Positions 1 to 6,473 of a stretch of 6,792 nt of DNA are shown here, piece after piece (within the stretch, counting starts at the first letter, position 1; every line of letters starts with the position of its first letter). The notes beneath the pieces are model-generated. The model saw only the letters and a program-made list of their open reading frames with translations. It was not told the DNA's origin and did not search any database. Location of the stretch: contig MGZO01000106.1 in NCBI GenBank assembly GCA_001802655.1, forward strand, positions 27,637-34,428. Direction: 5' to 3'. The position numbers were made by a program, and so were the translations under genes. The stretch comes from Hydrogenophilales bacterium RIFOXYD1_FULL_62_11 (GTDB lineage: Bacteria > Pseudomonadota > Gammaproteobacteria > Burkholderiales > Thiobacillaceae).

Positions 1-864
1 TTCGAGCAGCGTTCGCGCACACAGATGCGCTACGGCGCGGTGGGCCGCAGCGCCGCCTCGCGCCGCATCAAGCTGTCGCCCGGACTGGCCGCGCTCGCTT
101 TCTTTTACGCGGCGGCGGTACTGGCGGTGGCCTTCGTTATTCCGGTGACGCAATTGGCGCTGTGGACGCGCGATGTCATCGCCACCGACCTCGACAGCCG
201 CTACTGGGCGTTTGCCTGGCATTCGGTGCTGCTGGCCGGCCTCGGCGCGCTGATGGTGGTGGCGGTAGCGCTGCTGCTCGCCTACGCTGGCCGCCAGCGC
301 CCTAGCAGCGCGATGATGTGGACGCAGCGCCTGGCCACCCTCGGCTACGCCTTTCCCGGCGCGGTGCTGGCGGTGGGCCTGTTCATCCCGGTGGCCGCGC
401 TCGACAACTGGCTGATCGACAGCGGCCGTGCCTGGTTCGGCTTCGACGGCAGCGAAATCCTCAAGGGCACGCTGCTGGTGATGCTACTGGCCTATCTGGT
501 GCGCTTTCTTGCGGTGGGCTTCGGCCCCATCGACAGCGGTCTGCACCGCATCAGCCGCAACATCGACGAAGCGGCGAAAAATCTCGGCACCGGTGCGACC
601 GGCCTGCTGACGCGGGTACATCTGCCGATGCTGCGCGCCAGCCTGTTGACCGCTGCCACGCTCACCTTTGTCGACATCATGAAGGAAATGCCGATCACCC
701 TGATGACCCGTCCGTTCGGCTGGGACACGCTGGCGGTACGCGTGTTCGAAATGACGTCGGAAGGCGAATGGGAGCGTGCCGCGCTGCCTTCGCTCGCCAT
801 TGTCATAGCCGGTATCATTCCCATCCTTCTCCTGACCTGGCGCGGCAACGCTTCCCACGATTGA
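1..864 (+). CDS. Iron(III) ABC transporter permease, FbpB-type (C-terminal half, 5' truncated by window)
   Basis: This is the inner-membrane permease of a binding-protein-dependent importer, probably for ferric iron. The reading frame is open back to base 1, so the ATG at 25 is not the true start. FbpB-family proteins are usually 500-560 residues with two fused permease halves, and about 287 residues are visible here. A basic linker (AASRRIK) is followed by about six hydrophobic segments, the usual content of the second half. The cytoplasmic EAA loop that docks the ATPase is clear at about bases 568-630 (EAAKNLG...VHLP). Two further stretches, GYAFPGAVLAVG and KEMPITLMTRPFGWDTLA, are typical of FbpB-like iron permeases rather than sugar or phosphate permeases. 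The stop is 6 bp before the ATPase ATG, indicating one operon; the substrate-binding protein gene is not in the window. Family assignment is firm. Iron as substrate is inferred from family resemblance and could instead be another metal or small ligand. Confidence 0.88.
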   Translation, partial: FEQRSRTQMRYGAVGRSAASRRIKLSPGLAALAFFYAAAVLAVAFVIPVTQLALWTRDVIATDLDSRYWAFAWHSVLLAGLGALMVVAVALLLAYAGRQRPSSAMMWTQRLATLGYAFPGAVLAVGLFIPVAALDNWLIDSGRAWFGFDGSEILKGTLLVMLLAYLVRFLAVGFGPIDSGLHRISRNIDEAAKNLGTGATGLLTRVHLPMLRASLLTAATLTFVDIMKEMPITLMTRPFGWDTLAVRVFEMTSEGEWERAALPSLAIVIAGIIPILLLTWRGNASHD

Positions 865-870
865 ATTGAC

Positions 871-1938
871 ATGGCTGAATTGATTCTCGACTCGGTTTCG
901 CAGTCCTACGCCAAACGACAGATTATTGCCGACCTCTCCTTCACCCTGCCCGAAGGCGCGATCGGTTGCCTGCTCGGCCCCTCGGGCTGCGGCAAGACCA
1001 CCGCGCTGCGCTGCATCTCCGGCTTCGAGCCGATCCAGCACGGTGAAATCCGCATTGGTGGCGAAGTCGTCAGCCGCCCCGACTGGATGCTGGCCGCCGA
1101 AAAACGCCGCGTCGGCATGGTGTTCCAGGATTACGCACTGTTTCCGCATCTGACGGTGGCGAACAACGTCGGCTTCGGTTTGCGCGGCGAATCCCCCTCC
1201 GCCCGGCAGGCCCGCATCGCCGAACTGCTCGAACTGGTCGGCCTGGCGGGACACGCCGGGCAGTTCCCGCACCAGCTTTCCGGCGGCCAGCAGCAGCGGG
1301 TGGCACTGGCGCGCGCACTCGCCCCGCGGCCGCGCCTGATCCTGATGGACGAGCCCTTCTCCAACCTCGACGTCGAACTGCGCGAACGCCTGTCGATCGA
1401 GGTGCGCGACATCCTCAAGCGCGAAGCCACCACCGCGCTCATCGTCACCCACGACCAGCACGAAGCCTTTGCGCTGGCCGACTGGGTCGGCGTCATGCAC
1501 GAAGGCCGCATCCAGCAGTGGGATACGCCGTACAACCTGTATCACGAACCGGCCAATCGCTTCGTCGCTGATTTTGTAGGACAGGGCGCACTCGTCACCG
1601 GCGAAGTCATCAATGATCACCAGGTGGAAATCGAACTCGGTGTGCTGGACGGACACATCCCGGTTGAGTGCGACGCCAGCGGCTGCGATGAATGCGTGCG
1701 CAACTGCCGTGTCGACGTGCTGCTGCGGCCGGACGACATCATCCACTACGACGACAGCCTGCTGTTGGCCGAAGTCGAGAAAAAGGCTTTCCGCGGCGCC
1801 GAGTTCCTCTACACGCTGAAACTGCCAAGCGGCCAGCGCGCGCTGTCGCTGGTGCCCTCGCATCACAACCACGCCATTGGCGAAAAGATCGGCATCAAGC
1901 TGGCGGTCGATCACGTGGTCGCCTTCCGGCAAGAGTAA
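871..1938 (+). CDS. Iron(III) ABC transporter ATP-binding protein, FbpC-type, with C-terminal cysteine cluster
   Basis: This is the 355-residue cytoplasmic ATPase that powers the upstream permease. All nucleotide-binding motifs are intact: Walker A at 36-44 (GPSGCGKTT), Q-loop Q86, signature LSGGQQQR at 136-143, Walker B LILMDEP at 156-162, D-loop SNLD, and switch H194. Residues from about 240 form a TOBE-like regulatory domain, as in FbpC/PotA-type importers (LLRPDDIIH, then KAFRGAEFLYTL). An unusual feature in this domain is C267-x4-C272-x2-C275-x3-C279, with a His-rich SHHNH at 330-334 near the C-terminus. This could bind a metal or an Fe-S cluster, but that is inference. There is no clear Shine-Dalgarno before the ATG. 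The 6-bp gap from the permease stop suggests translational coupling. The stop TAA overlaps the ATG of the kinase gene. ATPase identity is certain; ferric substrate is likely but not proven. Confidence 0.93.
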   Translation: MAELILDSVSQSYAKRQIIADLSFTLPEGAIGCLLGPSGCGKTTALRCISGFEPIQHGEIRIGGEVVSRPDWMLAAEKRRVGMVFQDYALFPHLTVANNVGFGLRGESPSARQARIAELLELVGLAGHAGQFPHQLSGGQQQRVALARALAPRPRLILMDEPFSNLDVELRERLSIEVRDILKREATTALIVTHDQHEAFALADWVGVMHEGRIQQWDTPYNLYHEPANRFVADFVGQGALVTGEVINDHQVEIELGVLDGHIPVECDASGCDECVRNCRVDVLLRPDDIIHYDDSLLLAEVEKKAFRGAEFLYTLKLPSGQRALSLVPSHHNHAIGEKIGIKLAVDHVVAFRQE

Positions 1939-4472
1939 TGCCGCTGTCTCCGCTGCGCGGCCTGCTGTTCAATGTCGGGCTCGGCTTCACCGTTGCCCTG
2001 CTGCTGATGCTGGTGGTGATCGGGCTGGGCGTCACCCAGATGGCGCAGCTCAACAGCGAACTGGCCAATGTGGTCACCGTCAACAACCTCAAGACGCGGC
2101 TCGCCTCGCGCATGCGCGACACCCTGCGCGACCGCAGCGTGCTGATGCACACCATCGTCGCTTCAAAGGATATCTGGGAAAAAAACGAACTGTTCGAGCA
2201 GTTCATCCTGTACGGCGAACGCTACATCAAGGACCGCAACCAGCTGGCCGCCATCCTCCATTCGCCAGAAGAAATCCGCGTGATGGAAGAGCTGGACATC
2301 AACACCTCCAACAACCAGCCTGCGGTGTTCAACGTCATCGAAGCCGCGCTGGCCGATAACAATTACGAGGCGTTGCGGCAGTTGCAGCAGGAAGTCATTC
2401 CGCTGCAAAACCAGCTGGTGGAAGCGCTCGACAACATGACCAGCCTGCAGCGCGAGGAAAACGAGGCCGCGCTGGCGCAAACCTACGATGCCTACCAGGC
2501 CACCCGCAAGCTGATGCTGGGGCTGGGCATTCTGGCCACGCTGCTGGCCACACTGGTCGCCGTGCTGGTTGGCCGCCACCTGCTGAAGCAGACGCGACAA
2601 CTCGAAACGGAACGACTGAAATACCAGACCCTGTTCGAAACCAACTCCGACGCGGTCGTCATCCTCAACGAGAAGACATTTACCGACTGCAATCCGGCCA
2701 CCCTCGCCCTGTTCGGGATGGATTCAGTCAAGGATTTTTTGCAGATGCCGATCCAGCAACTCGGCACCACGATGCAGGCCGATGGCACCACCGCGAAAGA
2801 CCATGCCATGCGCTATATCTCCCTGGCGCGCAAACAGGGCCATGCGGTGATGGACTGGCAGGGGCGACGCCAGGACGGCTCAGTGTTTTCGGCCGAAATC
2901 GCCCTGCACGCGATGCAACTGGAAGGCCAGCCGGTGATTCAGGCCATCATGCGCGATGTATCGGAGCGCCGCGCCGCCGAAGCCGCCAAGGAAGCCGCAC
3001 GCGAAGCCGCGCTGAAAATCGCGCAGTCCAAATCCGAATTCGTCGCCAACGTCAGCCATGAAATCCGCACCCCGATGCACGGCATTCTGGGGATGAGCAG
3101 CCTGCTGCTCAAAACGCCGCTCAACGGCCAGCAGCGCGAGTACACCGCCACCCTGAAAAGTTCGGCGGAAAGCCTGCTCACCATCATTAACGACATTCTC
3201 GACTTCTCCAAAATTGAGGCCGGCAAACTGGTCATCGAACACGTCGCCTTCTCGCCAGTGGCGCTGGCGCAGGGCGTGGTCGCCCTGTTTCAGGCACGCG
3301 CGCTGGAAAAAAACCTGCATCTGAAACTCGTCCTCCCCGAGGCAGCCCCCGCTGCCCTGCTCGGCGATCCCACCCGCATCCGCCAGATTTTGCTCAACCT
3401 GGTGGATAACGCGATCAAGTTCACCCAGCACGGCGAAATCGAGCTGGCGCTCAAGTTCGAAGCCTTGAACGAAGCGTTCCGCTGCCAGTTCAGCGTGCGC
3501 GATCACGGCATCGGCATGAGCCTCGAAACCCGGGAGCATCTGTTCCAGGCCTTTTCACAGGCTGATGCTTCGACCACGCGACGGTTCGGCGGCACCGGAC
3601 TCGGGCTGGCGGTGAGCAGCCAGCTGACCGAGCTGATGGCAGGCGAGCTCAGCGTCGAGAGCAGCCCCGAGCAGGGCAGCTGCTTCACGCTGACGCTGAC
3701 CCTCCCCATCACCACCCTGCCGCTGGTCGAGTTGCCCTCGTCTGCACTGATCCAGCTGCAGGGGCGCATCCTGGTTGCGGAGGATCACCTGGTCAACCAG
3801 AAAGTTCTGGCGCACCAGCTCCATGCCATGGGCCTGCAGCATGTCATCGTCGCCAATGGCGCCCAGGTACTTGAACGCCTGGCGAACGAAGCCTTTGACC
3901 TGGTGTTGATGGATTGGCAAATGCCAGAAATGGATGGTCTCGAAGCAACCCGACGGATACGCCAGCTGCCAGGCGACCGCCGCCACCTCCCCATCGTCGC
4001 GCTCACCGCCAATGCCAATGCGGATTTCCGCGACACCTGCCTGGCGGCGGGGGCAAGCGATTACCTTGCAAAACCCTATACCGAAGCTGCGCTGGGCGCG
4101 CTGCTGGCTCAGTGGCTGCCGCAAGCCGGGGCCGGTTCGGTGGTGACGGAGGCGCAGCCCCCCTCCCTGCTCGACCTGCCCGCCCTGCATGCGCGCTACC
4201 CCGGCAATCCGGTTCTGGTGAACGATCTGGCCGGCCTCTTTATCAGCACGACCGAAGCCAGTCTGGCCGTACTCAAGCGCGCCATCGAGCAGGGCGATAT
4301 CGAGGTCTGCCGCAAGGAGGCGCACGCCCTGAAAGGTGCTGCCGCCAGCGTCACTGCCTACGCGGTTCAGGACGCTGCCACCCGCATCGAAAGCTGTTTG
4401 CGCGACGGTGATTTTGCTTGCGCCGCCACCGAGCTGAGCGAACTGGAAAGCACCTTTCGCGCGCGCGCCTGA
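1938..4472 (+). CDS. Membrane hybrid sensor histidine kinase (sensor-PAS-HisKA-HATPase-REC-Hpt)
   Basis: This is an 844-residue tripartite (BarA/ArcB-like) sensor kinase. In order: TM1 at about 13-33; a periplasmic, mostly helical region 34-191 resembling a four-helix-bundle MCP-type sensor; TM2 at 192-212; a PAS domain at about 228-345; an Ala/Glu-rich helical linker 346-366; HisKA with phospho-acceptor H374 (SHEIRTPMHG); HATPase_c with N-box N491, G1 D522-x-G-x-G and G2 G551-G556; a receiver with E615/D616, phospho-acceptor D659, T690 and K712; and an Hpt domain with H796 (HALKG). Every residue for a His-Asp-His relay is present. Only about 16 residues separate TM2 from PAS, so no HAMP domain fits. 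The ATG at 1938 lies in TAATG overlapping the ATPase stop and puts TM1 at the N-terminus. The frame runs open upstream to 1692, but that stretch is an out-of-frame shadow of the ATPase. No cognate response regulator is visible, and the stimulus is unknown. Confidence 0.93.
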   Translation: MPLSPLRGLLFNVGLGFTVALLLMLVVIGLGVTQMAQLNSELANVVTVNNLKTRLASRMRDTLRDRSVLMHTIVASKDIWEKNELFEQFILYGERYIKDRNQLAAILHSPEEIRVMEELDINTSNNQPAVFNVIEAALADNNYEALRQLQQEVIPLQNQLVEALDNMTSLQREENEAALAQTYDAYQATRKLMLGLGILATLLATLVAVLVGRHLLKQTRQLETERLKYQTLFETNSDAVVILNEKTFTDCNPATLALFGMDSVKDFLQMPIQQLGTTMQADGTTAKDHAMRYISLARKQGHAVMDWQGRRQDGSVFSAEIALHAMQLEGQPVIQAIMRDVSERRAAEAAKEAAREAALKIAQSKSEFVANVSHEIRTPMHGILGMSSLLLKTPLNGQQREYTATLKSSAESLLTIINDILDFSKIEAGKLVIEHVAFSPVALAQGVVALFQARALEKNLHLKLVLPEAAPAALLGDPTRIRQILLNLVDNAIKFTQHGEIELALKFEALNEAFRCQFSVRDHGIGMSLETREHLFQAFSQADASTTRRFGGTGLGLAVSSQLTELMAGELSVESSPEQGSCFTLTLTLPITTLPLVELPSSALIQLQGRILVAEDHLVNQKVLAHQLHAMGLQHVIVANGAQVLERLANEAFDLVLMDWQMPEMDGLEATRRIRQLPGDRRHLPIVALTANANADFRDTCLAAGASDYLAKPYTEAALGALLAQWLPQAGAGSVVTEAQPPSLLDLPALHARYPGNPVLVNDLAGLFISTTEASLAVLKRAIEQGDIEVCRKEAHALKGAAASVTAYAVQDAATRIESCLRDGDFACAATELSELESTFRARA

Positions 4473-4500
4473 ACCCGTTGAGGCATGCGCCATATCCCAT

Positions 4501-4528
4501 TTGACGCAAGCGTCCTGGCGCGTACGAT
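4501..4528 (+). promoter_or_regulatory. Candidate sigma70-type promoter for the DUF302 gene
   Basis: A -35 box TTGACG at 4501-4506 (5 of 6 matches to TTGACA) is separated by 16 bp from a -10 box TACGAT at 4523-4528 (4 of 6, with the key T, A and final AT kept). It sits in the only gap of this part of the window, 28-55 bp upstream of the ATG at 4556, and would give transcription starting near 4535. It suggests that the secreted protein and the enzyme after it form a unit separate from the transporter/kinase operon. No intrinsic terminator was found before it, so read-through is possible. The call rests on motif match and position only. Confidence 0.6.
4503..4514. repeat. Short inverted repeat within the promoter spacer
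   Basis: GACGC-AA-GCGTC is a perfect 5-bp inverted repeat around a 2-bp centre. It overlaps the end of the candidate -35 box and the first half of the spacer. The placement would suit a small operator, but the arms are short enough to arise by chance in GC-rich DNA and no known regulator site is recognised. Confidence 0.35.
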
Positions 4529-4555
4529 AGACCTACCTTTCGCAGGAGACCCATC

Positions 4556-5275
4556 ATGAAGCGCCTTGTATCGTTCGCCTTCGCCTCGATGTGCGGCCTG
4601 TCGGCAGTCGCCGCCGACCTGCCCGCAACCCCCGTCAAACCCGATCAACCTGCCCAGCCAGCTGCCAGCTGGGTCGACACCGCCCCGACACCCTACGGTC
4701 CGGTCATGATGCAGCAAGCCGCGCCCCCGCCTTATCGCGACTACCAGATGAACCGCATCCTCACCCCCGAGGAAAAACAGCGCTGGCAGCAGTTGGCCAT
4801 GCCGATGACAACCCATATGGCGGAAGTGGATGCCCGCGAGGCAGTGAACCATTTTGCCGTCAAATATCAGGCCAAGCCCGGCATATCGTTTGATGAAGTG
4901 GTCGAATCGATGATGCTGCGCGCCAACCAGATCAACCTGAAGTACGTCGGCAAAAATGAGATTTCGAAGGACTTCAAGGTCATCCTCAACGACAACAGCG
5001 CGCCGCGCATCGAGGTATTCAGCTTCTGCGACATCGCCGTCGGCCGCGACATCCTGCGGGTCATCCCAGAAATGGTGGTGTTCATGCCCTGTCGCATTGC
5101 CGTGATGGAAGACGCCGACAAAAAAATCTGGGTGCTGACGCTGGACTGGGACGTGACCGGCATCAACCTGGCAGGCAAACAAATGAACATCACGCCCGAG
5201 CTGCGCGAGGGTGCGCTCGCCATCCGCAACAAACTCGACAGCGTCATGCGCGCAGGCGCCAACGGCGATCTCTGA
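4556..5275 (+). CDS. Secreted DUF302-domain protein
   Basis: This 239-residue protein has an N-terminal signal peptide (MKRLVSFAFASMCGLSAVA, cleavage likely near residues 19-20). C13 does not fit a lipobox, so a soluble periplasmic protein is more likely than a lipoprotein. A Pro/Ala-rich stretch follows to about residue 60, then a charged helical region. Residues about 110-205 match the DUF302 pattern: a helix (FDEVVESMMLRANQ), then IEVFSFCD, then VVFMPCRIAVMED and a strand KIWVLTLDWD. Two mature cysteines, C158 and C179, lie at the places where related secreted DUF302 proteins carry an FC and a PC pair, and could form a disulfide or bind a ligand. The biochemical function of DUF302 is not established. 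The start is well supported: AGGAG at 4544-4548 lies 7 bp before the ATG, and a promoter sits just upstream. The downstream enzyme gene begins 25 bp after the stop. Signal peptide and start are firm; the domain name rests on pattern recognition. Confidence 0.82.
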   Translation: MKRLVSFAFASMCGLSAVAADLPATPVKPDQPAQPAASWVDTAPTPYGPVMMQQAAPPPYRDYQMNRILTPEEKQRWQQLAMPMTTHMAEVDAREAVNHFAVKYQAKPGISFDEVVESMMLRANQINLKYVGKNEISKDFKVILNDNSAPRIEVFSFCDIAVGRDILRVIPEMVVFMPCRIAVMEDADKKIWVLTLDWDVTGINLAGKQMNITPELREGALAIRNKLDSVMRAGANGDL

Positions 5276-5300
5276 ACGCGCCCCGGACGTGCCGCGCCCG

Positions 5301-6362
5301 ATGACGGCAAGCCTCCACCCTTTCGCCTCAGCCCCCGCACTTGAGATGGCTTTTGCCAATAGTCTCAATGCGATGCTGGAAAACCATCGCGGTCTCGGCG
5401 TTTACATCCTGGTGCTGGCCAACGCCGTCTACGACACCGGGCTGTGGGCGCAATTCGCCCCCGCCTTGGCGGCACGCCACACTGAACTCGCCGACGCCCT
5501 GACCGCCGCCTTGCGCGAGGGCCGCAGCCTCAGCGAACCCGACGACGACATTCTGGTTTTTCTCAAGTTGCACGCTATCGGGTTTGCCCATTTGCAAACC
5601 CTGCAAAGCCGCCGCGCCGAACATTGGGACATGCAATTCAACCCCCTCCGCGCCCTGCGCCCGCCCCGCACCAGCGGGCTGCGATTCAACAGCCTGCTGT
5701 GTCCGTTTGACCCGGCCGGGTTTCACTTCAATCGGCCCTTTCTGGCCAAGGAAATTTTCTGGGAAGGCGAACTGGCCGGCAAATCCGCGCGCATTCTTTA
5801 CAACAAATTCCCCTTCGCCCGTCTGCACGGCCTGCTGGTGCCGGACCCCTTGCGCCAACTACCGCAACACCTCAGCCCGGAATGGCACCGCTGGGCGTGG
5901 GAACTGTGCGAACAAGCCAACGTGCCCGGCCTCTGCCTCGGCTACAACAGCTACGGCGCAGGCGCATCGGTCAACCACCTGCATTTCCAGAGCTTTGTGC
6001 AGACCCGTCCGCTTCCGGTGCAAGCAGCCTGTTTTATCCATAATGGCGGCAACGAGCGCTACCCCCTGCCCTGCTACCGCTTCACCGATCCCAAAGCCGC
6101 ATGGGTTCAACTCGATCACCTGCACCGGCACAACACACCCTACAACCTCATCTACAGCCAGGCTTGCCTGCACCTCATCCCCCGCGCCCCACAAGACAGC
6201 CCCCAGCTGAAGGCCCAAAGCCGGGGCTATGGCTGGAGTGAAATGGCGGGCGTCGTCACCCTGTTCAGCCGGGAAGCATTCGACGCAATGACTGCCGCGA
6301 CGTTTGAGGCGGAACTGGCGGATTTCGCGCCGGAGTTCAACCAAGGCGCAGCCAAAGGTTGA
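5301..6362 (+). CDS. HIT-superfamily nucleotide phosphorylase-like protein (GDPGP1/VTC2 or Ap4A-phosphorylase type)
   Basis: This 353-residue protein is predicted to be cytoplasmic, with no signal peptide or membrane segment. The key motif is NHLHFQSF with H226-x-H228-x-Q230, the histidine-triad active site in which the second His is the usual nucleotidylated nucleophile. Upstream, ILYNKFPFARLHGLLVP (N168, H176) matches the strand-and-loop that precedes the triad in Ap4A phosphorylases and in GDP-hexose phosphorylases (VTC2, GDPGP1). The GYNSYGAGASVNHLHFQ context is closest to the GDP-hexose group. Such enzymes cleave a nucleoside diphosphate sugar or dinucleotide with phosphate, but the substrate here cannot be read from sequence. 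The first 100 residues are helical and unassigned. The start is uncertain: ATG 5301 has no good Shine-Dalgarno. GTG 5289 and ATG 5346 are in-frame alternatives, and the frame stays open upstream into the DUF302 gene. The 25-bp gap suggests co-transcription with that gene. Confidence 0.8.
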   Translation: MTASLHPFASAPALEMAFANSLNAMLENHRGLGVYILVLANAVYDTGLWAQFAPALAARHTELADALTAALREGRSLSEPDDDILVFLKLHAIGFAHLQTLQSRRAEHWDMQFNPLRALRPPRTSGLRFNSLLCPFDPAGFHFNRPFLAKEIFWEGELAGKSARILYNKFPFARLHGLLVPDPLRQLPQHLSPEWHRWAWELCEQANVPGLCLGYNSYGAGASVNHLHFQSFVQTRPLPVQAACFIHNGGNERYPLPCYRFTDPKAAWVQLDHLHRHNTPYNLIYSQACLHLIPRAPQDSPQLKAQSRGYGWSEMAGVVTLFSREAFDAMTAATFEAELADFAPEFNQGAAKG

Positions 6363-6397
6363 TTCGGCGGCAGGTCGATTTACAGTCCGATTAAAAT

Positions 6398-6422
6398 GGA
6401 CGGAGTGGCCGCCTAACCGTCC
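6398..6422. other. Possible small hairpin in the gap before the CNNM gene
   Basis: GGACGG at 6398-6403 and CCGTCC at 6417-6422 form a perfect 6-bp stem with a 13-nt loop. No T-run follows, so it is not a standard intrinsic terminator. It could be a weak RNA structure in the leader of the downstream membrane-protein gene or simply chance. A TAAAAT box at 6392-6397 just upstream resembles a -10 element but has no matching -35. Confidence 0.25.
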
Positions 6423-6473
6423 GGTCAGGAGTCAAGGCAAGCCACGTTTTCAAAACCAAGAGGCAGCTTCGCC

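Noticed and set aside
484..1932. A 482-codon open frame on the - strand opposite the permease and ATPase genes
   Set aside because: It is an antisense shadow of GC-rich coding DNA. The opposite frames encode clear ABC transporter domains, and the antisense product has no recognisable domain.
1692..1937. Upstream extension of the kinase reading frame inside the ATPase gene
   Set aside because: It overlaps the ATPase in another frame, has an Arg/Pro/Ala-rich shadow composition, and would place a non-membrane stretch before TM1. The TAATG start is more plausible.
3555..4493. Long - strand open frame opposite the receiver/Hpt part of the kinase
   Set aside because: The + strand carries all receiver and Hpt catalytic residues. 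The antisense product is Gln/Gly-rich without domain features, as expected of a shadow.
5120..5126. Run of seven A (also at 2179-2185 and 3307-3313) as a possible programmed frameshift site
   Set aside because: The reading frames continue correctly through each run and encode ordinary Lys codons. No alternative-frame product or downstream stimulatory structure is apparent.
4367..5368. 333-codon - strand open frame opposite the DUF302 gene
   Set aside because: It spans the end of one gene, a promoter-bearing gap and a whole second gene. The + strand gene has a signal peptide, ribosome binding site and domain pattern.
6379..6397. TTTACA and TAAAAT as a promoter for the CNNM gene
   Set aside because: The boxes are only 7 bp apart, and no acceptable -35 lies 15-19 bp upstream of TAAAAT.
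6398..6422. Hairpin as an intrinsic terminator of the phosphorylase gene
   Set aside because: The stem is only 6 bp with a 13-nt loop, and it is not followed by a T-run.
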